DNA from: Methanoregula sp. | Lineage (GTDB): Archaea; Halobacteriota; Methanomicrobia; Methanomicrobiales; Methanospirillaceae | Reading direction: 5' to 3' | Length of the DNA: 14,732 bases | NCBI RefSeq assembly: GCF_023227875.1 | Contig: NZ_JALOCH010000025.1 | Location: forward strand, 1 to 14,732 | Part shown: positions 6,959 through 14,558 of the stretch, one piece after another | Layout of the letters: each line of letters starts with the position of its first letter | Position numbering within the stretch: the stretch's first letter is position 1 | The notes under the pieces: generated by a model | What the model saw: only the letters and a program-made list of their open reading frames with translations | Told to the model about the DNA's origin: nothing | Databases searched by the model: none | Position numbers and translations under genes: made by a program

Positions 6959-7660
6959 TTATTTATTCCATCCAAGATTTTCGAGAAGATTTTTTGTCTC
7001 GTCCTGAGCCTTTTCCCCGGGACTCCGTGGCTGGACAACGAGCGTAATGGCTTTTTTCAGGGGAATAGTTCTCCGTTTCTGTTTGCAGAAAATATAGTCT
7101 CCATTAAATCGTCTTAACGCCTTGACAAACGCATCAAGGATCGTCTTCCGGTTCCTGAGATCACTTTTTTTCAGTTTCATCAGGTGCTCGAAAATCGAGA
7201 CATCGATGAGTGTACTTGCCATCCAACCGATTTCACAGGTATACCCGAAGATCCATGCGATATGGGAATTTTTCGTGGTCGAGATGAAATCATCAATATT
7301 GTTCCCTACACTGCAGGAGCCAATCAGGACTCCTTCAATATTGGAGTAGTTCGCCGCATTTTTTACAACCTTGAACATCGCAGGAAGTTTCATGCCGGTC
7401 TTTGACGTTAATCCTCCGATCCGTTTTCCGGTACCATGGGCAGCAATGTACAGGAAAAGACGGTCTTCCTGGGTATTTGTCAGGTCATCTTTGAGCGCCC
7501 TGCGAAACCCGACCTTTTCATAGAAGTTCGCGTAGTAAATATTAAAATCGCCACTGAAACTCTCCAATCCTTCGAGAAAATGGAGGACTGATGGACGTTT
7601 TGGTTTTTGTTCCGGTGTCCACCACAGACCTTCAATAACAAGAAGTGCGGTACTTGACAT
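6959..7660 (-). CDS. Uncharacterised caspase-like (clan CD-type) protein
   Basis: I cannot name this 233-aa protein, but its layout resembles the caspase/CHAT/legumain fold. A hydrophobic strand ending in a catalytic-type His-Gly, RLFLYIAAHGTG (H75), is followed 41 residues later by a second hydrophobic strand ending in a Cys, IEGVLIGSCSVGNN (C116). An N-terminal strand (ALLVIEGLWW) and a segment resembling the strand-helix before the first motif also fit. No signal peptide, membrane segment or fused effector domain is visible. The basic C-terminal third has no familiar motif. The ATG at 7660 has a GTGAT anti-SD match just upstream, and a TTTTTAAG box lies about 30-35 bp before it. It is divergent from a small unknown gene and convergent with acd. 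Protease activity is inference; a non-catalytic relative is possible. Confidence 0.75.
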   Translation of the reverse strand: MSSTALLVIEGLWWTPEQKPKRPSVLHFLEGLESFSGDFNIYYANFYEKVGFRRALKDDLTNTQEDRLFLYIAAHGTGKRIGGLTSKTGMKLPAMFKVVKNAANYSNIEGVLIGSCSVGNNIDDFISTTKNSHIAWIFGYTCEIGWMASTLIDVSIFEHLMKLKKSDLRNRKTILDAFVKALRRFNGDYIFCKQKRRTIPLKKAITLVVQPRSPGEKAQDETKNLLENLGWNK

Positions 7661-7832
7661 GGTATCACGAGATTAACTGAATGTTCTTAAAAAAGGTAAA
7701 TGTGCCAACACAGGTTAATCTTTTTGGCCAGGTACCGCATAAAACCATAAATCCCGGTATGGATTATCATTTTTTATAAATATATCCGTAGCGGGAAAAA
7801 TTACCTGTAAACACGGATACATTCAATAGATT
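7661..7832. promoter_or_regulatory. Divergent promoter region between the caspase-like and 115-aa genes
   Basis: This 172-bp AT-rich spacer carries one TATA-like box for each side: TTTTTAAG on the minus strand near 7687-7694, and TTTTTATAAATATAT at 7771-7785 on the plus strand. The plus-strand box predicts a start near 7805-7812 and a leader of about 20-28 nt. No shared operator is obvious. Confidence 0.45.
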
Positions 7833-8180
7833 ATGATCGAACCGGACACGGGCGATACTTCAGAAAGAGATCAGGATCATACAGATATTTCAGGAAGTGA
7901 TAGCGTCAGATCAGATATCCCGGCTGGTATGACCCTTGAAAGCATTATCGATATGACCGGTGAGATGAAACACCTGCACGAACTCGTGATGCTGCACGTT
8001 GAGAAATCCGGAGGTGTCACCTGTCCTGCATCCTATTTTACCCTCGTTTCACCCATTCTCGATATGCTTGAAGAGGAGATCCGCTTCCGTTACCACGATG
8101 GCATGACAAAAGAACAGATTAAATATATTGTACGGGACTGGATCAACAAGGAGATCGCTGGCATGCAATGTGTGATCTAA
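7833..8180 (+). CDS. Hypothetical 115-aa protein
   Basis: Not recognised. The first 30 residues are acidic and polar with repeated Asp, Ser and Thr (EPDTGDTSERDQDHTDISGS) and look disordered. Residues about 33-115 look helical and ordered, with an amphipathic stretch MKHLHELVMLHVEK and a second, DMLEEEIRFRYHDGMTKEQIKYIVRDWINKE. Two cysteines (TCPAS and MQCVI) are far apart and do not form a metal-binding pair. No membrane segment or signal peptide. A TATA-like box lies about 50 bp before the ATG, but there is no clear ribosome-binding site. Codon use resembles the neighbours, which argues for a real gene. It is divergent from the caspase-like gene, and a link with it is speculative. Confidence 0.65.
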   Translation: MIEPDTGDTSERDQDHTDISGSDSVRSDIPAGMTLESIIDMTGEMKHLHELVMLHVEKSGGVTCPASYFTLVSPILDMLEEEIRFRYHDGMTKEQIKYIVRDWINKEIAGMQCVI

Positions 8181-8231
8181 CGGATGGCGACTCGCCTGAA
8201 TGCAAACGATGAAAAATAAAAGATTTGTTGA

Positions 8232-9437
8232 TCAGATCAATCCGGTAAGCCATACCCACATATTCTGGATACCGGTTGATATGACGACAACCGGATCAAT
8301 CCCGAGAACCGGGAAGATGAAGATAAAATACAGGATCGTCCCCAGCATGCTCCCCAGGTTCCCAAGTGCTGCGACAAGTACCACCTTGAAAAGGGGAATC
8401 CTTGCCATCTCCATGATAGACTCTGTCTGGTAGATCTTCCGGAAGTCCGAAATGGGGGGGTTGCGCACACGGGCTTCAACATAAGCCCCAATCCACCCGG
8501 CATGAAGCATCGGGTTGAGGGATGTCATCCACGCAACACAGAAGCAGGTAAGTGCCGAGTATGGGTGGCCTCCGGCTAACAGGACGAAAAACGCTGATAG
8601 CATTCCATGGATGATGACCCAGAAAAGGAAGGCATAAATAAGGGCATTCCACCCAACTCCCGAGAAGGCGATCGCGGCGAGCAGGAAGAAGAAGAGGAAC
8701 GTAACGGCAAATCCGAAGACCTTTGCCCAGGGAAAGGATTTCGGTTCCCGGGTAAGAGCGTCAAATGGAGGGAGGGTCTGGGGATTCTCAAGGTATGTCG
8801 AGATACCTTTCCGGTGACCGGCACCGATTACTGCAAGGATTTTACCTTCAGGAAGCTGCGATTTGAGGAGGACAAGCTGGTGCGCGATGAATGCATCCCG
8901 CTCATCGATGAGCGCCCGGGCACCATTCGGGGAAAACTTCCTGAACTCCTCCATGACCATATCGATGACATCCTCTTTCTTGAGAGACTCAATATCGATC
9001 TCCTCACCGCCATCAACCTCCGCAATGGAGAGGAGAAGGGCCCATAACATCCTGATCTTCTCAAGAATCCCCAGTGAATTCCAGAACCGGAGGAGCGTGA
9101 TTCTAATGTCACGATCTACCAAAGCGATTGGTATATTCCTTTTTTCAGCCTCAACAATCGCGGCCTTCATCTCCGCACCGGGTTCAACTCCGACATCCAG
9201 CCCGATCTTGCGCTGGAGGTACGCGAGAAGCCACTGGACAAGGAGAGAGTTGAAATTCTTGACTTCGAGTACATCGTTGACCGTGGGATCCCGGGCCTGT
9301 TTTTTCAGCGCGGCAAAGCGGGAAGGATCGAGCTCTATTGCAACGACGTCCGGCGTGTATTCATCTATTGCGGCCGTGACCTCGTCCACGCTGTCCTGCG
9401 AGACGTGGGCCGTACCGATTATTTTAATTTCTGCCAT
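8232..9437 (-). CDS. TraB/PrgY-family protein with C-terminal membrane domain
   Basis: The family is related to TraB/PrgY of enterococcal pheromone shutdown and to the TIKI metalloproteases; its archaeal role is unknown. In this 401-aa protein the soluble part (1 to about 235) shows the hallmark residues: GTAH (8-11), E35 in VAIELDPSR, VDRDIR (107-112), an ERD at 179-181 and the second GxxH, GAGHRKG (205-211). The C-terminal half (about 238-400) has roughly five hydrophobic segments, beginning with VFGFAVTFLFFFLLAAIAF. These include a conserved polar stretch SLNPMLHAGWIGAYVEARVR between segments. GGTGAT lies a few bases before the ATG at 9437 and fixes the start. trkH ends 73 bp upstream on the same strand, so co-transcription is possible. 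Proteolytic activity is unproven. Confidence 0.88.
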   Translation of the reverse strand: MAEIKIIGTAHVSQDSVDEVTAAIDEYTPDVVAIELDPSRFAALKKQARDPTVNDVLEVKNFNSLLVQWLLAYLQRKIGLDVGVEPGAEMKAAIVEAEKRNIPIALVDRDIRITLLRFWNSLGILEKIRMLWALLLSIAEVDGGEEIDIESLKKEDVIDMVMEEFRKFSPNGARALIDERDAFIAHQLVLLKSQLPEGKILAVIGAGHRKGISTYLENPQTLPPFDALTREPKSFPWAKVFGFAVTFLFFFLLAAIAFSGVGWNALIYAFLFWVIIHGMLSAFFVLLAGGHPYSALTCFCVAWMTSLNPMLHAGWIGAYVEARVRNPPISDFRKIYQTESIMEMARIPLFKVVLVAALGNLGSMLGTILYFIFIFPVLGIDPVVVISTGIQNMWVWLTGLI

Positions 9438-9510
9438 TCATCACCGTTGATTCCATAGTATTGGCGCTTCAGGGTCATTAAGGGTGAGGAGAAAACAGGA
9501 TGGTGTTGAG

Positions 9511-11016
9511 TTATATCATCTGTTCCGGTTGCCCGGTATCGCTATCGGCAATAACATCATCCCGGATTTCTTTGAAAATGCCCATGGCAATGATGAGAAC
9601 CGGAGCAATTTCTAGCCTGCCGAGCCACATGAGGGTAATAAATATCCACTTGATTGAGGGCGGGCTTGCTTCATCAATAAAACCCACGGTCAGTCCTGCA
9701 TTACTGAGAGCAGATACAAGCTCAAAGACCACTTCCTCCACCCGGAATGAGGTGATATAGAGGTGAAGGGTGATGATCGTTGCTATGAAGATAGTCAGCA
9801 CGTAGATGACGATGACGAGCAGATTCTTGGATATTGCCAGATCGGAGCTCTCTTTTGAGAGCGTTCTTCCCCCAAACCGCAGTGGAACAAGGACGCGACT
9901 GCTGACAAAGAACCTCCTGAACCACCACTTGACACCTTCGTACACAAGCGCCAGCCGGTTCACCTTGACTCCCCCCGCGGTACTTCCCATCGCCCCACCG
10001 ATGAAGATCATCATGGTCACAATCGCGAGAGGAATTGTTGCCCAGTAATGAGGATTTGAATTCTGCAGCCCGCACGTGCAGATTCCGGATACTGCAGTAA
10101 ATACTCCCTGGCGAATTGCCGATAATAAAGACATATCTCCAAAGATATACAGGTCGCAGGAGACTATGACCGATCCCAGACATGCGACAAGGAGAAGGAG
10201 CCGGACCGTCCGGTCCCGCAACATGCCGCCAATCTTACCATGATACAGGAAGAAAAAGACTTTGAAAGGGATTGCACCGGCAAGCATCACCGGAATTAAA
10301 AGGCATTCAAGGACCGGGTTATTGTAATAGGACAGGCCGCCGTCATGGAGGGTGAACCCTCCGGTGGCGATGGTTGTCATGACCAGATTCAGGGAATCCC
10401 ACAGGGGGATGCCCGCCAGCATAACAAGACCGGTAAAGCCGAAGGTGAGGACAAGATAGATCATCCAGATCCTGCGACTCGTTGAAACTGACGAAGACAC
10501 CAGTTCCTCTTCCCGACCTTCCGCACGGTAGATCCGGAAGAGAGAGACACGGGTCTTGCGGTGCAGGGATATGCCAAAAACGATAATCCCGATCCCGCCC
10601 ATCCATTGCATGAACGAACGCCAGAACAGGAGCGTATTCGGAGTCTGGTCCAGCGAAGGGATTATGGTGAATGCAGTTCCCGTCCAGCCGGCCATTGCTT
10701 CAAAAACACTATCCGTGTAGGACATGTGCATGCCAAATACGAAGGGGAGGGCACCAACAAATGCAATCGCCAGCCATGAAAGTGCCACTGCCGAAAGGGT
10801 TGCAGAGAATGAAGGTACAATATCTTCGTACGGGATACGTGAGAATGCAAATCCCAGGATAATGAAGATCACCGGGACGGTTGCCATGGGAAGGAAAAGG
10901 TCCCATTCACCAAAAATCACGAGAACGAGAAACGGCAGAAGCGAGGTAATACCGAGAAACTCGAAGATGAGCCCCATATCATGTGCAATCATGGCAAGGT
11001 GCCCAAGCCGCTTCAT
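9511..11016 (-). CDS. trkH: Potassium uptake protein TrkH, membrane subunit
   Basis: TrkH is the ion-conducting subunit of the Trk K+ uptake system, built from four M1-P-M2 repeats. The 501-aa length fits. The four pore loops are visible: AGWTGTAFTI (109-118), TTIATGGFTLHD (214-225), VSGICTCGLQN (309-319) and SALSNAGLTVGF (435-446). The conserved GAMGSTAGGVKVNRL (341-355) and the C-terminal GRLEIAPVLII also mark the family. The first pore loop has Ala115 where the filter glycine is expected; see findings. No trkA gene, the usual NAD-binding gating partner, is in the window. The ATG at 11016 has no obvious SD. A 120-bp spacer separates it from the divergent permease gene. Confidence 0.94.
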   Translation of the reverse strand: MKRLGHLAMIAHDMGLIFEFLGITSLLPFLVLVIFGEWDLFLPMATVPVIFIILGFAFSRIPYEDIVPSFSATLSAVALSWLAIAFVGALPFVFGMHMSYTDSVFEAMAGWTGTAFTIIPSLDQTPNTLLFWRSFMQWMGGIGIIVFGISLHRKTRVSLFRIYRAEGREEELVSSSVSTSRRIWMIYLVLTFGFTGLVMLAGIPLWDSLNLVMTTIATGGFTLHDGGLSYYNNPVLECLLIPVMLAGAIPFKVFFFLYHGKIGGMLRDRTVRLLLLVACLGSVIVSCDLYIFGDMSLLSAIRQGVFTAVSGICTCGLQNSNPHYWATIPLAIVTMMIFIGGAMGSTAGGVKVNRLALVYEGVKWWFRRFFVSSRVLVPLRFGGRTLSKESSDLAISKNLLVIVIYVLTIFIATIITLHLYITSFRVEEVVFELVSALSNAGLTVGFIDEASPPSIKWIFITLMWLGRLEIAPVLIIAMGIFKEIRDDVIADSDTGQPEQMI

Positions 11017-11136
11017 CAGATAATCATGGAAATTGAGATTGTAATATTGTTATGGGTATCGTTTCATGAATAATAGAAGCAAGTCAAAATACAATCATTC
11101 TTTTAACACCGGACTCCGAATAGTAGATCACCGGCT
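11017..11136. promoter_or_regulatory. Divergent spacer between trkH and the AI-2E-family permease
   Basis: This 120-bp AT-rich region must hold promoters for both genes. CAAAATACAATC (about 11085-11096) and CTTTTAACA (about 11100-11108) are plausible TATA-like elements for the plus strand. ATTATTCATG-type sequence serves the minus strand. No palindrome stands out. Confidence 0.35.
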
Positions 11137-12168
11137 ATGTCACTGTTCCGCAACGACCAGTTTCCGTTTGTTCTCATGGTCATCCTGACGGTCGCCGCAA
11201 TTATTCTCTTCTGGTCGATTATGGACATGGTCCTGCTCGGAGCGTCCCTTGCGATTGTCCTCCTCCCGCTCCACCACCGGGTAACGCAACATACCCGCCC
11301 AACAATCTCGGCGGCACTCGTCACTGCTGGCATCTTCTGTGCACTTGGGGCTGTGCTCTGGATTACTCTCTCGATCTTCTCCGCAAATGCCCAGACCCTG
11401 ACCAGCATGTTTACCGGGATATCCGGTTGGATCAGCAATCCGGATACACATCTTGCAGCATTTGGTATTCCCCTCAATAAGGCAAGCCTCATCAGCCTGC
11501 TGAGTACCGGAAACCTCCTGCTTGTAGGATACGAAGAGACACTGGTTGACAACCTGACCCAGATCCTGTTCAAGACCTTCATTTTCTTCTTCACAATCTT
11601 TATCCTTCTTGTGCATGGCGAGGAATTAAAAGAGAAGATCACAGGGCACATGCCCGAATCCCTCAACAGTTTTGTCAGCAGGTTGTCGGATGTTACAGTA
11701 GATACCCTGTACGCGATTTACGTTGTACAGGTCGCAATTGCAGTGCTGACGTTTTTTATTGCAATCCCGGTTTTTTACCTGCTGGGATATGGAAATGTTC
11801 TTTTTTACTCATTCTTTGCAGCGTTCTGCGAGCTTGTACCCATTCTTGGATCATCCATCGCATTCCTGCTTATTGGTTCCTATGCCCTTACTATAGGTGA
11901 TATCTATGGAGTTATGATCCTGTTTTTTCTCGGATACCTCGGGGTCTCCTGCCTGCCCGAGATCTTTATCAGGCCCGTCCTTATCGGACTCCGCGTGAAG
12001 ATCAACCCTGTCATCATGTTTATCGGCATCATCGGGGGTCTCCTTACCATGGGCCTGGCCGGTTTTGTTCTCGGCCCTGTAATTGTCGTCCTTCTTATCA
12101 CAAGTTATCGGATATACATACAGGACCGGAAAGATCAGGCCTTGACGAGCAGGTCTGATCAAAAATAA
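11137..12168 (+). CDS. AI-2E family transporter (permease)
   Basis: This 343-aa integral membrane protein belongs to the AI-2E transporter superfamily (YdiK/TqsA/PerM-like). Experimentally studied members export quorum signals or carry out Na+/H+ exchange, so a substrate cannot be named here. An N-terminal hydrophobic pair (about 12-45) precedes MDMVLLGASLAIVLLPLHHRV. A central, partly extracytoplasmic segment (about 90-150) comes next. The C-terminal half has several membrane spans, including the conserved FCELVPILGSSIAFL and LGVSCLPEIFIRPVLIGLRVKI. The end is IIGGLLTMGLAGFVLGPVIVVLL, the family's typical C-terminal signature. The ATG at 11137 has no SD match. It sits between trkH and kup, so an ion-related role is possible but unproven. 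Confidence 0.87.
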   Translation: MSLFRNDQFPFVLMVILTVAAIILFWSIMDMVLLGASLAIVLLPLHHRVTQHTRPTISAALVTAGIFCALGAVLWITLSIFSANAQTLTSMFTGISGWISNPDTHLAAFGIPLNKASLISLLSTGNLLLVGYEETLVDNLTQILFKTFIFFFTIFILLVHGEELKEKITGHMPESLNSFVSRLSDVTVDTLYAIYVVQVAIAVLTFFIAIPVFYLLGYGNVLFYSFFAAFCELVPILGSSIAFLLIGSYALTIGDIYGVMILFFLGYLGVSCLPEIFIRPVLIGLRVKINPVIMFIGIIGGLLTMGLAGFVLGPVIVVLLITSYRIYIQDRKDQALTSRSDQK

Positions 12169-12440
12169 TCTGATGATATACCTGTCACCCTTCACATTAA
12201 TAAAAAAGGATATCTCGTTGGATCATCAATACATTTCATTCGGAAAATTGCAATAAAAGATTCGCTCTGGAAAATATTAGCTGCAATCAACTTCCTGTCA
12301 ATATCAACAGCCGCATTCTCAATACATTCCTTAAAATTCTTTAAAAAAACCGTGTAAACATATGACCACTTCTTGTAGTTTCACAAACTCAGCCCAAAAG
12401 AGAAAGGATTATCCGTCACACTGGTGAGACGTATTAAAGT
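12169..12440. other. Intergenic region before kup
   Basis: This 272-bp AT-rich spacer has no credible reading frame. TTCTTTAAAAAAACC near 12335-12350 is the best TATA-like box for kup and predicts a leader of roughly 60-70 nt. GGTGAG at 12423-12428 is a possible SD, but its 12-base spacing to the kup ATG is long. No terminator hairpin is clear after the permease gene. Confidence 0.4.
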
Positions 12441-14255
12441 ATGTCTGGGGACTCTTTTTCCATACCCGATATTGTCAAATCGATGGGGCTGGTGTTCGGG
12501 GATATCGGGACCAGCCCGATCTATGCCCTGACCGCGATCTTCTTCCTCATTCCCCCGACTCAAGAGAATGTGATGGGTATCCTCTCCCTCGTCATCTGGA
12601 CATTAACCATTCTCGTGACCTTCGAATATACGTATCTTGCCATGCACATCGGGAAGAAAGGCGAGGGAGGTACGATCGTGCTTAAGGAGACACTCCTCCC
12701 CCTCTTAAAATCCGGCAACCGGGCAGCATTTGTTTCGCTCCTGGCGATCGTTGGCATCTCGCTCTTTATTGGAGATGGTGTTATTACCCCGGCGATCAGT
12801 ATCCTTTCAGCAGTTGAAGGGCTGCTGCTCATTCCGGGTTTCGAGGCAACGCCCCAGACCATGCTGATGATTATTGCCGGGGTCATTGCCATCCTCCTGT
12901 TCTCATTCCAGACCAAAGGGACCGAACGGGTAGCATTTACCTTCGGGCCAATCATGGTCCTCTGGTTTGTTGCTCTCGCAGGGTTTGGCATGATGGCCCT
13001 CATCAGCGCTCCTGCGGTTATGCTTGCCATCAACCCGATGTATGCGATCAACTATCTCTTCGGCCATGGCCTCGATGGATTCCTGATCCTTTCCTCCGTC
13101 ATTCTCGTTGCTACTGGGAGCGAAGCACTCTATGCTGACATGGGACAACTCGGCCGCGGGCCTATCATCCGGGCATGGTACATCGTTTTTATCGCACTCA
13201 CACTCAATTATCTCGGGCAGGGCGCCTTTGCCCTGACCCATCCCGACGCTCATAATATCCTCTTCGAGATGGTCTTTTCCCAGGTGCAGATGTTATATAT
13301 CCCCTTCCTGATCCTCAGTATCGCGGCAACGGTCATCGCCTCACAGGCCATGATCTCCGGTATCTTCTCTATTGTGTACCAGGGAATCACCACCCGCATC
13401 ATGCCGCTCCTGCGCATTGAGTACACCTCCCCGCAGCTCCGCTCACAGATCTATATCGATGTGATGAACTGGCTGCTGCTTTTTTCAGTTCTCATCGTTA
13501 TCCTGATCTTCCGGAACTCCGGGAACCTGACCCTTGCCTATGGTCTCGCAGTCAGCGGCGACATGGCAATCACGGGTATCTTTATCACGATGATCCTTGC
13601 ATACCGCGGGCAGATCGTCAAGATGCTCTTTGCTTTTTGTATCATGTGCGTAAACTTTACGTTCCTGTTTGCCACATTCCAGAAAATCCCCTACGGGGGC
13701 TACATTTCGCTCCTCATCGCCGCCATCCCGTTTATTATCATCATGATCTTCATCAATGGCCAGAAGAAACTCGCCGCGACCCTCACCCCCGTCCCGCTGG
13801 ATGAGTTCCTTCCGAAATTCAACAAGGTATATACATCGGTCAACCGCATCTCTGGCACGGCACTTTTCTTTGCCCGCGACTTCCGGAAACTTCCCCAGTA
13901 TATCCCGCGGATCATGTTCACGAACACTATCATGTACGATGATAACATCATCATCTCCATCATCCGTACCGAACAACCCTTTGGGGTAACATGGGGCGTA
14001 ACCCGTGAGTTGACCCCGGGGCTCTCTATCTTCGAAATCTATCTTGGGTACATGGAAATCGTCGATATCGGGAAGATCTTAAAAGAGGCCGAAATCGATG
14101 AAAAGACGATCTTCTACGGTATGGAAGATATTGTCACAACGCATTTCATCTGGAGACTCTTTGCAGCCCTCAAAAGGTTATCGCCGTCAATGGTCCAGTT
14201 TTACAAGCTGCCATCGGATAAGATCCATGGGGTCGTGACACGTGTGGATATGTGA
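12441..14255 (+). CDS. kup: KUP-family potassium uptake permease
   Basis: Kup is a single-polypeptide K+/H+ symporter of the KUP/HAK/KT family, unrelated to TrkH and usually important under acid conditions. The 604-aa length is normal (E. coli Kup is 622). The N-terminal signature GLVFGDIGTSPIYAL (16-30) contains D21, equivalent to E. coli D23. GDGVITPAISILSAVEGL (111-128) and ATGSEALYADMGQLGR follow, with the remaining membrane spans reaching about residue 450. The last 150 residues form the soluble C-terminal domain. The ATG at 12441 leaves the normal short N-terminus before the first motif. The stop at 14253-14255 is followed by a T-run, then the hairpin repeat array. A second K+ system, trkH, lies 1.4 kb upstream on the opposite strand. 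Confidence 0.95.
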   Translation: MSGDSFSIPDIVKSMGLVFGDIGTSPIYALTAIFFLIPPTQENVMGILSLVIWTLTILVTFEYTYLAMHIGKKGEGGTIVLKETLLPLLKSGNRAAFVSLLAIVGISLFIGDGVITPAISILSAVEGLLLIPGFEATPQTMLMIIAGVIAILLFSFQTKGTERVAFTFGPIMVLWFVALAGFGMMALISAPAVMLAINPMYAINYLFGHGLDGFLILSSVILVATGSEALYADMGQLGRGPIIRAWYIVFIALTLNYLGQGAFALTHPDAHNILFEMVFSQVQMLYIPFLILSIAATVIASQAMISGIFSIVYQGITTRIMPLLRIEYTSPQLRSQIYIDVMNWLLLFSVLIVILIFRNSGNLTLAYGLAVSGDMAITGIFITMILAYRGQIVKMLFAFCIMCVNFTFLFATFQKIPYGGYISLLIAAIPFIIIMIFINGQKKLAATLTPVPLDEFLPKFNKVYTSVNRISGTALFFARDFRKLPQYIPRIMFTNTIMYDDNIIISIIRTEQPFGVTWGVTRELTPGLSIFEIYLGYMEIVDIGKILKEAEIDEKTIFYGMEDIVTTHFIWRLFAALKRLSPSMVQFYKLPSDKIHGVVTRVDM

Positions 14256-14272
14256 GCGCCCGGTTTTTTCTT
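14256..14272 (+). terminator. Probable T-tract terminator of kup
   Basis: GCGCCCGG followed by six T residues (14264-14269) comes directly after the kup stop, typical of archaeal oligo-T termination. A stable stem is not required and none is evident. Confidence 0.45.
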
Positions 14273-14353
14273 ATACGGGGTCTTGGCTGGTTTAATTGTC
14301 TGATGAAATGATATATCATGTGAGATAACCGGCCCCCACACGTGCGAGATTGG

Positions 14354-14372
14354 ATAGAGATAAATTCTCTAT
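14354..14372. repeat. Inverted repeat ATAGAGA/TCTCTAT
   Basis: A perfect 7-bp stem with a 5-base loop (TAAAT) lies about 36 bp before the first recognisable unit of the 55-bp array. It may be a further decayed unit, but apart from the hairpin it shares little with the array. Confidence 0.45.
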
Positions 14373-14407
14373 ACTTCCACTGCATCGTCCATACCGGATG
14401 AAGCAAG

Positions 14408-14558
14408 TCGAAGAGCCCGATGGCTCTTTTCCTGTCTCAAGATCGGAGAGGTTTCTCAAAACCTCGACAACCTGAATGGCGGTGGATGCCAAACTTCAGG
14501 CCTGATGAACCCGAGACCTTCGAAGAAGATTGTGGAGGTGAATCTGACGGGATTCTAC
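14408..14558. repeat. Degenerate, in-phase units of the hairpin array
   Basis: TCGA-anchored units begin at 14408, 14464 and 14520, with spacing of 56, 56 and then 52 bp, leading into the identical 55-bp units. The first keeps the hairpin as AAGAGCC-CGAT-GGCTCTT (14411-14428) and the exact tail CCTGTCTCAAG (14431-14441). The 14464 unit shares CTGATGA in phase and contains the palindrome TCAGGCCTGA (14495-14504). The 14520 unit shares TCGAAGAA at its start and ACTTTCGATAACTCGAAG across its end. The first junction has an inverted repeat, GAGGTTT-CTCA-AAACCTC (14448-14465). These look like old copies of the repeat that follows. Confidence 0.65.

Noticed and set aside
8863..9450. 195-codon plus-strand frame opposite the TraB-family gene
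   Set aside because: The opposite strand carries all conserved TraB motifs. This frame is Ser/Arg-rich shadow sequence.
12169..12440. Possible small gene or RNA in the spacer before kup
   Set aside because: Both strands are interrupted by frequent stops and no stable structure or known RNA motif was seen.
14307..14318. 12-bp palindrome ATGATATATCAT after kup
   Set aside because: It is AT-rich self-complementary sequence with no gene start at a suitable distance. It could be a TATA box for a transcript over the array, but nothing else supports this.
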